A stretch of DNA of 64,000 nt from an uncultured Cloacibacillus sp. (GCA_900545755.1 URAG01000001.1:7136-71135), one strand, 5' to 3'; shown: positions 9,305-18,694, numbered from the stretch's first letter. The notes: generated by a model not told the origin, from the sequence alone. Numbers and translations: made by a program.

Positions 9305-9880
9305 CTAGCCCTCCTGATTGAATATAAGCTTCCGCGCCTCTTCCGGCCCGGTTTCGTATAGGTTGCCGCCGTGGCAGTCGGCTATAACGGTCAGCGGCAT
9401 GTCTTTGACTTCGAGGCGGAGGACGGCTTCGGGGCCGAGGTCTTCGTAGGCCACCGTCTCCGCGCTTTTGACGCAGTCGGCGAGCAGCACGGCGGTACCG
9501 CCGGTCGCGCCGAAGTAGACGGTTTTGTGCGCCTTTATCGCTTCAAGGACGGCCTGCGTGCGTTTGCCCTTGCCTATCATGCCGCGCAGCCCTTTTTCGA
9601 TGAGTAGCGGCGCGTATGGGTCCATGCGCCCGCTCGTTGTCGGCCCTATCGGGCCTATGACGGCCCCGGGGGGCGTAGGCGCGGGTCCGGCATAGTAGAT
9701 GACTTCGTCTTTTATCGGGACGGGCGATTCCGCGCCGGACTTTATCGCCTCGACTATGCGCTTATGAGCCGCGTCGCGGCCGACTAGGATTTTGCCAGAA
9801 AGGCGGACGATGTCGCCCGCGTGCAGCGATTCCGCCGTTTCGTCGTCGAGCGGCAGTGTTATGTATTTTATTTCGCTCAT
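9305..9880 (-). CDS. Fe-S fumarate hydratase (class I), beta subunit
   Basis: 191-aa C-terminal-type (beta) subunit of an Fe-S hydro-lyase of the fumarate/tartrate family. The phosphate-binding block GPTTSGRMDPYAPLLIEKG and the strand VYFGATGGTAVLLADCVKS are characteristic. With the alpha subunit encoded 4 nt upstream it forms an oxygen-sensitive fumarase (fumarate to malate). SD GGGAGAGG precedes ATG at 9880. In this genome it connects C4-acid metabolism to the propionate module at 32-39 kb. Tartrate dehydratase is the main alternative. Confidence 0.87.
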   Translation of the reverse strand: MSEIKYITLPLDDETAESLHAGDIVRLSGKILVGRDAAHKRIVEAIKSGAESPVPIKDEVIYYAGPAPTPPGAVIGPIGPTTSGRMDPYAPLLIEKGLRGMIGKGKRTQAVLEAIKAHKTVYFGATGGTAVLLADCVKSAETVAYEDLGPEAVLRLEVKDMPLTVIADCHGGNLYETGPEEARKLIFNQEG

Positions 9881-9884
9881 CTTG

Positions 9885-10751
9885 TTAGCCTCTCCCTTCG
9901 ATGCGTCCGTGCGCGTGGCGCAGCGCGTGGCAGCAGATGTTGACGGCGACCGGCATCCCCGCTATGTGCGTCGGCTTCGTCACGATGTGCGCGTCGAGCG
10001 CCGTGACGGTGCCGCCGCAGCCGGAGGGGCCGATGCCAAGTTTGTTGACTTCGCGCAGGATTTCTTCTTCAAGCTTCGCGTAGTATTCTATCGGGTTGCG
10101 GACGCCGCAGGGGACGAGCAGCGCCTCTTTCGCGGCGAGCGGCGCGGTCTCGAAATTTCCGCCGATGCCGACGCCTATCACCACCGGCGGGCAGGGGTTG
10201 GAGCCGGCTTCGCGCACCGTTTCGACTACGGAGCGCACGACGCCCTCCGCGCCGTCGGCAGGCTTGAGCATGAATATGCGGCTCATGTTTTCGCTGCCCA
10301 TGCCCTTCGGCGTTATCGTGATGTCTATGGCGCTGCCGGGGACTATCTTCCAGTGGATGACGGCTGGAGTGTTGTCGCCTGTGTTGCGGCGGTCGGCGAG
10401 CGGGTCGCGGACGACCGATTTGCGCAGGTAGCCCTCGCGGTAGGCGCGGCGCACTCCTTCGTTGACCGCCTCTTCGAGATCGCCGCCCTCGACGTGCAGG
10501 TCCTGTCCTAGCTCGATGAAGAGGACCGCTATGCCGCAGTCTTGGCATATAGGCATATACTTGTCTGCGGCGAGCTTCGCATTTTCGATTATTTCGTCGT
10601 AGAGAGACTGCGCGCGGCCGAGCTTTTCCGCGGCGCGCGCTTTTTTCAGCGACTCGGCCACGTCCTCGGGCAAGTACATGTTCGCGGTCAGCGCGAGCTC
10701 GCAGACTTTGTCCGAAATCTCCGCCGCAGTGAGAGTATATATCTTCGACAT
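9885..10751 (-). CDS. Fe-S fumarate hydratase (class I), alpha subunit
   Basis: 288-aa alpha subunit of a two-subunit Fe-S fumarase. Likely cluster cysteines are in PICQDCGIAV, GIGPSGCGGTVTALD and the C-terminal NICCHALRHAHG. IGVGIGGNFETAPLAAKEAL is a family signature. The start at 10751 (MSKIYTLTAAEI) is chosen because GAGGGG lies 8 nt upstream; a 31-residue extension from further upstream has no SD. The beta gene follows after 4 nt. Confidence 0.87.
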   Translation of the reverse strand: MSKIYTLTAAEISDKVCELALTANMYLPEDVAESLKKARAAEKLGRAQSLYDEIIENAKLAADKYMPICQDCGIAVLFIELGQDLHVEGGDLEEAVNEGVRRAYREGYLRKSVVRDPLADRRNTGDNTPAVIHWKIVPGSAIDITITPKGMGSENMSRIFMLKPADGAEGVVRSVVETVREAGSNPCPPVVIGVGIGGNFETAPLAAKEALLVPCGVRNPIEYYAKLEEEILREVNKLGIGPSGCGGTVTALDAHIVTKPTHIAGMPVAVNICCHALRHAHGRIEGRG

Positions 10752-10792
10752 ATCAACACCCCTCGCATGAATTGTTGGAACTTTACGGGATA

Positions 10793-10801
10793 ATAATAGC
10801 A
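10793..10801 (-). promoter_or_regulatory. extended -10 promoter element for the fumarase operon
   Basis: On the minus strand TGCTATTAT forms an extended -10 element about 42 nt upstream of the alpha-subunit start. No good -35 box is visible. Confidence 0.35.
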
Positions 10802-10880
10802 GAGCGCGGGGCTTATGAAGCGCCCGCGCCGCCGGAAGATTCAAAAATTTTTTCGTGAAAATAGAGATTCCGCCGAGCGG

Positions 10881-11528
10881 CTACATGCTGTCGAAGTCGT
10901 CGGCGATTTTGAGGTTTTTCAGATGTTCCGTGATGTTGAGCGCGCGCAGCGTGAAGCCGCGCTCGGGCGTGTGGCTTAACACGCCGTAGGCGGCGTTGTC
11001 GAGATGCAGCCGCCAGAAGAAAGGCGGCGCTACGCCGAGGGCGCCCGCGAGCATCGGCTTTATCAGGGCGCGGTGCGAGACGAGCGCTATCGTCCGCCCG
11101 TCGTATTCGGCGACGGTGTTTTCAAGCTCGCGCAGCGAACGGGCGCGCACGTCAAAAAGGTTCTCTGCTCCCGCAACGCGCAGCTCCTCGGGGCGAGTCG
11201 TCCACGTGCGCCATTCTTCGGGAAATTCGCACATTATGTCGCTTTGCAGGCGGTTTTCCCAGACGCCGAAGCAGATGTTGCGGAAGCCCTCTTTCACTAC
11301 CGGCTCCGCGCCTACCGCCTCGCCGAGTATGCGCGCGGTCTCGAAGGCGCGCGCGAGCGGGCTCGTCACGACTGCCGAAATCCCGGCGTCTTTGAGCCGC
11401 GCGGCTAAGGCGCGAGCCTGTTTCACTCCGTTTTCGTTGAGAGGGAAGTCAACGCAGCCGCGTATCCTTTTATCCCTGTTGCCGTCGCATTCTCCGTGAC
11501 GGATGAAATATACGGTCGTTTCGCTCAT
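10881..11528 (-). CDS. histidine phosphatase family protein
   Basis: 215-aa phosphoglycerate-mutase-like phosphatase. The phosphohistidine motif is FIRHGECDGN near residues 7-16. TSPLARAFETARIL carries the conserved arginine, and the second catalytic histidine is in ALVSHRALIKPML. Such enzymes include alpha-ribazole phosphatase (CobC) and broad-range phosphatases. A CobC role would suit the B12-dependent mutase in the window, but nothing local proves it. Start at 11528 has AGGAGG 7-8 nt upstream. It follows the ABC transporter operon after a terminator. Confidence 0.8.
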   Translation of the reverse strand: MSETTVYFIRHGECDGNRDKRIRGCVDFPLNENGVKQARALAARLKDAGISAVVTSPLARAFETARILGEAVGAEPVVKEGFRNICFGVWENRLQSDIMCEFPEEWRTWTTRPEELRVAGAENLFDVRARSLRELENTVAEYDGRTIALVSHRALIKPMLAGALGVAPPFFWRLHLDNAAYGVLSHTPERGFTLRALNITEHLKNLKIADDFDSM

Positions 11529-11546
11529 TCCGCGTCCCTCCTGTAA

Positions 11547-11578
11547 AAGTAAAGCCGCGCGCATAACTTGCGCGCGGC
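11547..11578 (-). terminator. terminator of the ABC transporter operon
   Basis: Perfect 10-bp stem GCCGCGCGCA (11554-11563) with TGCGCGCGGC (11569-11578), followed on the minus strand by TTTACTTTTA. It also overlaps the start region of the histidine phosphatase gene. Confidence 0.75.
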
Positions 11579-11600
11579 CCTGAGGTTTCCGTCTTCGCCC

Positions 11601-12080
11601 CTATTCCTGGAACGACGGCCCTTCGTCCATGCCGCCGGATGCCGGTTCGTCGTCCGGCGCGGGCGCCGCCTGCTGTAGATGCGGAAGCGGGAGTTCGACG
11701 TTCTCCGCCTCCTCCGCTATCGCCGGCATCGAAACCATAATCGCCGGGATCGTGCCGAGGCTGAGCTTGCGCTCCACGGTTTTGATTACTTCCTCGGAGT
11801 CCTCATCCATGACAATGATCTTGATCGTGTGGTTCGGCCCCTGGAGCTTCACGACGTCGCGGTCGCCGGCAAAGTATTCGACCGAGCCGTCTTCATTGCC
11901 GTCGATGACGAGCGCGAGGTACTCTATTTCCTGATATTCCTTACCGTCTATCGTGACCGTCTTGTTGTCTACGTAGACGTCGTGCTCCTTGCCTATGTAG
12001 TAGAGGCCGAAGCAGAGCAGGACGAGCAGTACGACGAGCGCTATGCGTATAACGAGCCTTCTTTTGTTGACGTTCTTCAT
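11601..12080 (-). CDS. membrane-anchored accessory protein of the ABC operon (DUF6672-like)
   Basis: 159-aa protein with a basic N-terminus (MKNVNKRR), one transmembrane helix (about 9-27, IRIALVVLLVLLCFGLYYIG) and an extracytoplasmic domain rich in acidic and beta-prone sequence, ending in a Pro/Glu-rich tail. Its ATG lies 2 nt past the stop of the upstream permease, so it is part of the ABC operon. I believe such proteins next to RbsC-type permeases are catalogued as DUF6672, from memory. The role is unknown; the topology suggests a periplasmic partner of the permease or of the DUF3798 binding protein. Confidence 0.6.
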   Translation of the reverse strand: MKNVNKRRLVIRIALVVLLVLLCFGLYYIGKEHDVYVDNKTVTIDGKEYQEIEYLALVIDGNEDGSVEYFAGDRDVVKLQGPNHTIKIIVMDEDSEEVIKTVERKLSLGTIPAIMVSMPAIAEEAENVELPLPHLQQAAPAPDDEPASGGMDEGPSFQE

Positions 12081-12082
12081 CG

Positions 12083-13174
12083 TTATTCTCCTCTCAGGCT
12101 TCTGCGCGCCGCAAGGCGGTCGCGGTGGCGCTTCCATGCATGGAGCACGAGCGCAAGCGCGATGATGCCGTAGGATACGAAGACGCGGAAGTATTCGCCA
12201 AGCTGCGCCTGTCCAATTAGCTCCTTACCGGCCATCGGCGAGACGACGAACATCAGGTGGAAGAGTATGACGCCGACGAAAACATTCGTTATCGTCGCGC
12301 GGCTGACGGAGGCTCCGCCTATCAGTATCGCCGCTATGGCGAACATACCGGCCTGGTCGTGGCTGTTGTAGGTGTTCATCGTTCCGATGTTCTGTAGGAA
12401 TATTATCTGTCCGAAGCAGGCGAGGACTGTCGATATGATTATCGCTATTATCCTCGTGCGCTCGACCGGTATGCCCGCGGCTTCGGCGACGGCCATATCC
12501 TGCCCGATAGCGCGCATGTCCTGACCGAGCTTCGTGCGGCGGAACCAGACGATGAAGAGGCAGAATATACCTATGAGGATGAAGGTCGCTATCGGTATGT
12601 CTATCGTGCCGATCTTAAATGGGATGAGCGTGTCGAGCGTGCGGCGGATGCCGGTGAGGTTGATCGCGTTGCGTATGCCGTAGCCGCGCGAGAGGACGAG
12701 CTGCGGGTTGCTTATCGGTATCAGGCGGCCCATGCCGTAGAGCACGACGAGCTGATAGACGCCGTTGATGAAGAACCCTAGGATGTACGACGTTACCATC
12801 TCGCGCCCTTTAGCTCTGTTGAGTACAGCTCCGCAGATATAGCCGAGGACTATCGCTATCGGCATCCCGACTATCGATGCGAGCAGCATTCCGGGCCAGC
12901 CTGCGACGGCCCAGTCGGTGACGAAGATGAGCCCGACCTGCCCCGCCATCGCGCCGAGGACCATACCGAAGTTGAGCCCCATGCCGGCGAGTATCGGAAT
13001 GAGCAGCGAGAGGACGAGGAACGAGTTGCGCGCGAGGCGCGTAAACATTTCCTGTATCAGATAAGTCGCCGAGAATCCCGAAAGAGGAATTGCTATCGCC
13101 GAAAGCCCGATGAATACGATCGGGACGGCGTAGTCCGCAAGTATGTTCTTTAAGTCGCGTTTCTGCTCCGCCAT
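12083..13174 (-). CDS. ABC transporter permease, RbsC/BmpC-like (subunit 2)
   Basis: 363-aa inner-membrane permease of the branched-chain/ribose (BPD_transp_2) type with about ten hydrophobic segments. The cytoplasmic coupling-loop block MRAIGQDMAVAEAAGIPVERTRI is characteristic of this family. Its ATG overlaps the stop of the preceding permease gene (TAATG), so the two are translationally coupled and probably form a heterodimer served by the double-ATPase protein encoded just before. Substrate unknown; purine nucleosides or sugars are typical of such two-permease systems. Confidence 0.88.
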   Translation of the reverse strand: MAEQKRDLKNILADYAVPIVFIGLSAIAIPLSGFSATYLIQEMFTRLARNSFLVLSLLIPILAGMGLNFGMVLGAMAGQVGLIFVTDWAVAGWPGMLLASIVGMPIAIVLGYICGAVLNRAKGREMVTSYILGFFINGVYQLVVLYGMGRLIPISNPQLVLSRGYGIRNAINLTGIRRTLDTLIPFKIGTIDIPIATFILIGIFCLFIVWFRRTKLGQDMRAIGQDMAVAEAAGIPVERTRIIAIIISTVLACFGQIIFLQNIGTMNTYNSHDQAGMFAIAAILIGGASVSRATITNVFVGVILFHLMFVVSPMAGKELIGQAQLGEYFRVFVSYGIIALALVLHAWKRHRDRLAARRSLRGE

Positions 13175-14220
13175 TATCGTTTCACCGTCACTTTCCTGGT
13201 AAGGGCGTAGAGTATCATACCGTTACTGACTATTATGCGTATGACCTCGGACATGTCCGTCTGCATTACGCTGTTTATGACCGATGGCGTCATCGTGAGT
13301 ATCCCCTGGAAGAGGAAGGTCCCGACGACGACGTTGACCATCGAGGCTTTGTTGACCGAAGCGCCGCCGAGCAGTATCGCGGCGACAGCCGGGAAGGCCA
13401 TATAGAAGGGGCCCATGTAGAGCTGGATGAATCCGAAGCTCTGCTCGTAGACGAGTATGCCTATCGCGCCGAGCGCCGTCGACATGACGACCGATATAGT
13501 CCGCATCTTATCAACGTCGATGCCGGATGCGCGCGCAAACTCTGGGTTCGAGCCGACCGCCGTTATCGCAGTCCCGGTCTTGGTGCGGAAGAAGGCCCAT
13601 ACAAGGAACGCGACGAAGGCGAAGAAAAGGAACATTCCGACGGGTACGTAGAAGAACTCGCCGATGCGGATGTTGAGATACTGGCTGAGCGCGTTGAGCC
13701 AGAAGCCCTCGACGCTGATAGTAGTGCGGAGGCCTGATCCGCCGTAGCCCCATATCATCGTTGGGCTGGTGTACGGAAGCAGCAGCCACGCGATGCACAT
13801 GAGCGCGACAGAGGAGAAGCCTACGTAAGTGGCTATCATCATTTCGTCGCCCTTGACGCGGTTGAGGAGCTGTCCGTAGAGCCATCCGAGGACTACCGCA
13901 ATCGGCACGGCTATCGCCATCGCGATGACAAAGCCGATGGCGCCCGTCACACCTATCTGTATCGACGTGACCGCGCCGAGAAGGCCCGCGATTATCCCTA
14001 GAGGCAGGCCGAAGTTCAGCCCACAGCCCGACTGTATCATCGGCACCATAGCGAGTACGAGGATGCCGTTCATCCCGACGCGGACGAGCGTGTCGGAGAT
14101 GGAGGCGTCTATGCGGACGCCGACGAAGGGAGCGGCGACGAAGAGCGCGAGTAGGAAGAGCGCTATTATGATTCGCGGCCAGCCGGCGTTTTCAATAAAC
14201 TGCTTTAATTTGCCCTGCAT
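13174..14220 (-). CDS. ABC transporter permease, RbsC/BmpC-like (subunit 1)
   Basis: 348-aa polytopic permease paralogous to its downstream neighbour. The family block ITAVGSNPEFARASGIDVDKM lies in the coupling region, and PAVAAILLGGASVNKAS is the typical C-terminal motif. It lies 19 nt after the ATPase gene in the same operon. Two non-identical permeases with one tandem ATPase are seen in BMP-type nucleoside importers and in some sugar importers. Confidence 0.88.
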   Translation of the reverse strand: MQGKLKQFIENAGWPRIIIALFLLALFVAAPFVGVRIDASISDTLVRVGMNGILVLAMVPMIQSGCGLNFGLPLGIIAGLLGAVTSIQIGVTGAIGFVIAMAIAVPIAVVLGWLYGQLLNRVKGDEMMIATYVGFSSVALMCIAWLLLPYTSPTMIWGYGGSGLRTTISVEGFWLNALSQYLNIRIGEFFYVPVGMFLFFAFVAFLVWAFFRTKTGTAITAVGSNPEFARASGIDVDKMRTISVVMSTALGAIGILVYEQSFGFIQLYMGPFYMAFPAVAAILLGGASVNKASMVNVVVGTFLFQGILTMTPSVINSVMQTDMSEVIRIIVSNGMILYALTRKVTVKR

Positions 14221-14239
14221 TGTCTTTCACCTGCGTTCC

Positions 14240-15862
14240 CTATTGATTTGCCGCGGCCGTCTCTTCTTCGACATGGCCTAGCATCAGCAGCCCGAACTCT
14301 TCCGCTTCGGCCGAGGCCGGAAGTATGCCGGAGACGCGCCCTTCGTTGATTATCGCGATGCGGTCGCAGATTGAACGCAGCTCTTCGAGCTCGGATGAGG
14401 TCATGATGATCGTCGTGCCGTTCTCACGGTTGACGCGGCGCAGCGTGTCGAGTACCAGCTTCTTTGCGCCGACGTCTATTCCGCGCGTCGGCTCAGATAC
14501 GAAAAGGATTTCAGGATTCACGGCGAAAGCCTTGGCGAGGCAGACCTTCTGCTGGTTTCCGCCCGAGAGCTCTATCGCGCGCTGCTTCGGCCCCGTACAG
14601 CGGATTTCGAGGGATTTGATGTAATCCTCTGCGCACTGCTCGATGGCTTTGTCGTCGCGCCATTTAACAAGGCCGCCGAAAAGATTCTTTATGAACTTCT
14701 CCTGCACCTGCATCGCCGTGAAGGTTATGTTCCAGTCGATGCCTTCCTCGAGCAGAAGGCCGACCCCGCGGCGGTCCTCAGATACGAAGGCCATGCCTTC
14801 GCGAAGGGAAGCGTCCGGGTCGTTGAGTTTTATCTCCTTGCCGCGCAGCCAGACCTTGCCGCCTGCCGCGTAGAGGCCCATAATGCCGTTCGAGATGCCG
14901 ACCTTGCCCTGTCCGGCGAGTCCGCCGAATCCGAGTATCTCGCCACGGCGCACCTCTATCGAAACGTCGCGGACCGTCTCTCCCGGCATATCGACCCAGA
15001 GGTGCTCGGTCTTGAGGACGACTTCACCGATTTCTTTCTGGTGTTCTTCGCTGCGTTCTTCGACCTGCGCCGCGCCGTCGCCTTTGCGGTCTACCATCCA
15101 CGCCGCTATCTGGCGGACGTTCGTCTCGGAGGTCTTTGCCTCCTGGATGACGCGGCCGTCGCGAAGGACTATGAGCTTGTCGCATAGGTCGATTATTTCC
15201 TGTAGGCGGTGGGATATGAATATTATAGCGATGCCCTGTTCGGAAAGCTTGCGCAGCGCGGCGATGAGGACTGTAGCCTCGGTCTCGGCGAGAACGGCTG
15301 TCGGCTCGTCTAGGACGAGCAGCCGCGTCTTGCTCCTGTCTATCTCACGCGCTATTTCTGTAAACTGCTTGTGTCCGACGGGCATTTCGCTGATCAGCGT
15401 GTCCGCCTTGAGATCGACGCCGAGCGTCTTGATAGCCTTCTCCGCCCTAGCGCGCATGTCTGCGCGGTCGAGCGTTCTGAGCCTGTCGCCGAATACCTCG
15501 ACGGTAAAATTGTACTTCGTGGATTCTCTGTTGAGCAGGATGTTCTCTGTCGCGCTGAAGCCTGGTATAAGCGAGAATTCCTGGTGCACCATTCCTATTC
15601 CGGCCTTGAGGGCGTCGAGCGGGTCCTTGAAGTGGACTTCCTCGCCGTCGATCTTGATCTTTCCCTCGTAGCCGCCCGTTTCAGCGATGACGGGCATCCC
15701 AAAAAGTATATTCATCAGCGTAGACTTGCCGGCTCCGTTCTCTCCGACCAACCCCATTATTTCCCCCGGCTGGAGCGAAAAGCTCACGTCCTGGAGAACG
15801 CGGTTGCCGAAGTATTCCTTGCCGATGTTCTCCATCTTCAATAGAGGGACTCCTGTGCCCAT
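14240..15862 (-). CDS. ABC importer ATPase with two nucleotide-binding domains (RbsA-like)
   Basis: 540-aa protein with two fused ABC ATPase domains, as in RbsA/MglA/XylG and BMP-type importers. Domain 1 has Walker A GENGAGKS (about 40-47) and Walker B LLVLDEPTAVL. Domain 2 has the degenerate Walker A FGGLAGQGKVG, the signature ELSGGNQQKV and Walker B ILFVSEPTRGIDVG. In this family the second site is often impaired, which fits. Start at 15862 (MGTGVPLLKMEN) is chosen because GAGGTGA lies directly upstream; an alternative GTG nine bases earlier would overlap that SD. Confidence 0.9.
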   Translation of the reverse strand: MGTGVPLLKMENIGKEYFGNRVLQDVSFSLQPGEIMGLVGENGAGKSTLMNILFGMPVIAETGGYEGKIKIDGEEVHFKDPLDALKAGIGMVHQEFSLIPGFSATENILLNRESTKYNFTVEVFGDRLRTLDRADMRARAEKAIKTLGVDLKADTLISEMPVGHKQFTEIAREIDRSKTRLLVLDEPTAVLAETEATVLIAALRKLSEQGIAIIFISHRLQEIIDLCDKLIVLRDGRVIQEAKTSETNVRQIAAWMVDRKGDGAAQVEERSEEHQKEIGEVVLKTEHLWVDMPGETVRDVSIEVRRGEILGFGGLAGQGKVGISNGIMGLYAAGGKVWLRGKEIKLNDPDASLREGMAFVSEDRRGVGLLLEEGIDWNITFTAMQVQEKFIKNLFGGLVKWRDDKAIEQCAEDYIKSLEIRCTGPKQRAIELSGGNQQKVCLAKAFAVNPEILFVSEPTRGIDVGAKKLVLDTLRRVNRENGTTIIMTSSELEELRSICDRIAIINEGRVSGILPASAEAEEFGLLMLGHVEEETAAANQ

Positions 15863-16002
15863 ACACTTCACCTCGTTGCTTGGATACTTATAATCTTATG
15901 GCTTTGTGACGTTAAACTCTTTGCTCATAAAACTAAACTTATGATAGTTGATTTGTTCAAAAACGGCAAGATAACAAGGAGGATACGCCGGGACGCTTTG
16001 AT

Positions 16003-16040
16003 TATAAAAAATCTTTCCGGCGCTCACGCCGGAAAGATTT
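16003..16040 (-). terminator. strong hairpin between the DUF3798 gene and the ABC genes
   Basis: A perfect 14-bp stem (16009-16022 with 16027-16040, loop CTCA) followed by a T-rich stretch on the minus strand. Placed between a binding-protein gene and its transporter genes, it would keep binding-protein mRNA in excess. The 130 nt downstream (15872-16000) are AT-rich and may hold a second promoter. Confidence 0.8.
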
Positions 16041-16065
16041 CAAATGACAGCTCTGTTTACAGCGC

Positions 16066-17256
16066 TTATTTTATGGTCATGTACTTCTCGGGAACCTGGA
16101 CCTGAGTTATGCCCATGTAGCCCTTGCCGAAAACGTAGGTGTCCTGGTAGACGAGAAGGAAATTCCGCATCTTGACCTGCGTCGCCATGTCGAAGTACTC
16201 GGAACCCATCCACTGAGCGCCGGGCGTGTACTTGTCGTAGCAGGCCCAGAGGTCCTTCAGACGGTAGAGCTTCGCTTCGCCTTCCGTTATGCGCTTGCCG
16301 TACTCGGCGAGGGCGCAGACCGTGCTCCATCCGAAGGAGTAGCTCCACGTTCCCATTCTGCCCTTTCCGCCGGCGTCGATTACGGCCTGTTCGACCTTCT
16401 TCATGATCGCCGGGAAGTCTCCGGCTTCAGCTGAAAGGTCAATGCCGAGCGCTCCGGGATAGCCCATGAGCGGCGACGGTAGGTCGGGTTCGACGAAGAT
16501 TCCGCCGTACTTCGCTATCTGCTTGAGAAGCGGCTCAGTCTGCGCGTCGTTGGTGCAGAAGAAAGCGGTTTCCTTTCCGTACTTGTCGAGCCAGGCCGGG
16601 GTCTTTTCGAGAACGAACTGCTGCGCGCCGGCTACGCCTACGTCGCTCGTCGGGTCGGGGGCGGTTTCAAATATAAATTCGAGTCCTAGGTCGTTGCATG
16701 CCGCTTCCATTATCGCGCGGCGGCGTCCGAGCGTTTCATAGCTCATGTGGCGCGGGAAGGAGATGTGGACGAATTTCTTCGCGCCGAGCTTCTTAGCGGT
16801 GTCGACCATGAGGTAGCCGCGGGATATGAAGTCGACGCTGACGGAAAGGTCTGCTACGCTCGAGATGACTCCAGGGTCTTCCTGCGGCTGTCCAGCGAAG
16901 CAGAGGATATCGGGTCTCTTCTCCTTGACGCGGCGGAAGGCTTCCGTCGTGCCTGGGATCGCGTCGTCGACTACGATGACCTTCATCTTCGGGTCGTCGG
17001 CGAGGCCGACTATCTGCGAAATGGTCGTCTCCATCTCTGACATGAAATTGTCCGGCATCGTGACGTGCTGGATCATTCCGCCGTTAGCTACGTCGCCGTA
17101 CTCCTGGATCATGCGCTCGGCCCCGCGGTATGTGTCCTCCGCCTGCGAGACCGTGAGCGTCGCTATTCCAATGTGGAACGGCGCCTCCGCGAACGCGGCC
17201 GCCGTCATGATGAACGTCGCGGCCAAAGCAAGGATTAATGCGCTGGTCTTTTTCAT
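16066..17256 (-). CDS. DUF3798-type periplasmic binding protein (copy 1)
   Basis: 396-aa exported protein: signal peptide MKKTSALILALAATFIMTAAAFA, mature N-terminus EAPFHIGIATLTVSQAED. No lipobox cysteine. The fold resembles a periplasmic binding protein: a repeated pattern of strands such as KMKVIVVDDAIPGTTEAF and KKFVHISFPRHMSYETLG. I assign it to Pfam DUF3798 from memory. It lies between the Xaa-Pro peptidase gene and the ABC ATPase gene in one direction, so it is the best candidate for the importer's solute receptor. A close paralogue is encoded at 18783-19985. Ligand unknown. Confidence 0.8.
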   Translation of the reverse strand: MKKTSALILALAATFIMTAAAFAEAPFHIGIATLTVSQAEDTYRGAERMIQEYGDVANGGMIQHVTMPDNFMSEMETTISQIVGLADDPKMKVIVVDDAIPGTTEAFRRVKEKRPDILCFAGQPQEDPGVISSVADLSVSVDFISRGYLMVDTAKKLGAKKFVHISFPRHMSYETLGRRRAIMEAACNDLGLEFIFETAPDPTSDVGVAGAQQFVLEKTPAWLDKYGKETAFFCTNDAQTEPLLKQIAKYGGIFVEPDLPSPLMGYPGALGIDLSAEAGDFPAIMKKVEQAVIDAGGKGRMGTWSYSFGWSTVCALAEYGKRITEGEAKLYRLKDLWACYDKYTPGAQWMGSEYFDMATQVKMRNFLLVYQDTYVFGKGYMGITQVQVPEKYMTIK

Positions 17257-17333
17257 CTTCCCATTTCCTCCTCAGATAAAAAATAAAGTTTTATGCGTTA
17301 AGCCCGCGCGTGGATGCCGCGCAGACGTAATGC

Positions 17334-18440
17334 CTATTCCCCGCAGATTGTGATGTCGCGCGAGAAGTGGTTGAGCGCCTCGCCGGTACCGTCCTTCCTG
17401 ACTGCAACAAGGTTTTCGATACGGACGCCGAATTTGCCTGGGATGTAGATACCTGGCTCTACGCTGAACACATTGCCTGGCTCAAGCGGTACAGTGTTGC
17501 CCTCTATCATGTAGGGGCCCTCATGTACCGCGACGCCGATGCCGTGGCCTACGCGGTTGAAGAAATATTTTCCGTAGCCGGCGTCGATGATGACCTGGCG
17601 CGCAGCACGGTCGACGTCCTGCCCCGTCGCTCCGGGCTGCACCGCAGCTTCGCCGGCCGCCTGCGCCCTGCGGACTATCTCATAGATATCTTTCATCTCC
17701 TGAGTTGGCGTGCCGGTGAAGAATGTGCGCGTCGTATCCGAGCAGTAGCCCTTCCAGCGTCCGCCTAGGTCGAGAATTATTATGTCGTTGTCCTCTATCA
17801 CACGGTCGCCGCCAGAGTAGTGCGGCATCGATCCGTTCGGGCCGCTCGCGACGATTGGGCTGAAGGACATCTGAGTCACGCCGTCCTCCTCAAAGAACTC
17901 GGCTATTTTCTTCGCCACGTCGCGCTCCTTCATGCCCGGCTTGATGAACTTCTGGAGCTTCGCTACGACGTTGTCGACTATTTTCGACGACTCGCGCATA
18001 ATACCAAGCTCTTCGTCGTCCTTGCGCGAGCGCTGCCCAGTGAGAATGTCGACTCCGTTGACCATTTCGAGCGGCATTGTGTCACGCACGGCGAGCATAT
18101 CGACGGCGCGTACGCCGTCATTGAAAGCTATCTTTCCGCCGACTATTCCGAGATGCTCGCAGCCGCGGCGGAAAGCGCCGGTGAAGCCCTCATGGTCGTC
18201 CCATTCCGCATAGAAAGGCACGTCGCCGAAGGCCTTCACCATCTCCTCGCGGTAGAGCAGCGGCGTCATCGCGAAGCAGCGTTCATCCTTCGCCACCATA
18301 AGGCCGCGGACACGCTCGTCGGGATGCGTATCAAGGCCGCTGATATACTCCAAGTCGGTCGACGGGCCGAGGTATACTGCGTCGAGCCCTCTTCTGCGAA
18401 GTTCTTCCGCGAGACGCGCGACCCTTTCTTTTCTTATCAT
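17334..18440 (-). CDS. Xaa-Pro peptidase (M24 family)
   Basis: 368-aa two-domain metallopeptidase: a creatinase-type N-terminal domain (about 1-125) and an M24 pita-bread catalytic domain. Metal ligands are readable in LDLGGRWKGYCSDTTRTF (two Asp), GHGIGVAVHEGPY (His), VEPGIYI (Glu) and the last Glu in GVRIENLVAV. It removes N-terminal residues before proline or cleaves X-Pro dipeptides in the cytoplasm. Start at 18440 is chosen because GGAGG lies 8 nt upstream. It is first in line before the DUF3798 gene and ABC genes, hinting that the importer's substrate might be a peptide or amidino compound, but this is speculative. Confidence 0.88.
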   Translation of the reverse strand: MIRKERVARLAEELRRRGLDAVYLGPSTDLEYISGLDTHPDERVRGLMVAKDERCFAMTPLLYREEMVKAFGDVPFYAEWDDHEGFTGAFRRGCEHLGIVGGKIAFNDGVRAVDMLAVRDTMPLEMVNGVDILTGQRSRKDDEELGIMRESSKIVDNVVAKLQKFIKPGMKERDVAKKIAEFFEEDGVTQMSFSPIVASGPNGSMPHYSGGDRVIEDNDIIILDLGGRWKGYCSDTTRTFFTGTPTQEMKDIYEIVRRAQAAGEAAVQPGATGQDVDRAARQVIIDAGYGKYFFNRVGHGIGVAVHEGPYMIEGNTVPLEPGNVFSVEPGIYIPGKFGVRIENLVAVRKDGTGEALNHFSRDITICGE

Positions 18441-18664
18441 TGAGAGGACCTCCAATTTGTTTTATATAGAATATAGATATGATTACGTAACGCCGGATAA
18501 ACAGACGAAAGCTCCGGTTTGTATCGACTTTTATGCGCTTTTTGCAATATGACAAACGAGCCTTACAATGATAATAATAGTACAATTTTTCAGCGCAAGT
18601 CAAGCACATTGTCCGCCTGCATAAAAATACGAACCGCACGCAAATTTTCAGAACGCGCTTCATG

Positions 18665-18694
18665 TTGACACGCGGCGCGGCGCACAACTATAAT
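18665..18694 (+). promoter_or_regulatory. consensus sigma70 promoter of the second DUF3798 gene
   Basis: TTGACA at 18665-18670 and TATAAT at 18689-18694 with an 18-nt spacer. Both hexamers match consensus exactly, so strong expression is expected. Confidence 0.85.

Noticed and set aside
15902-15934. Ten-codon leader peptide before the ABC ATPase gene
   Set aside because: A minus-strand ATG frame of ten codons exists but has no SD and no attenuator-type codon run.
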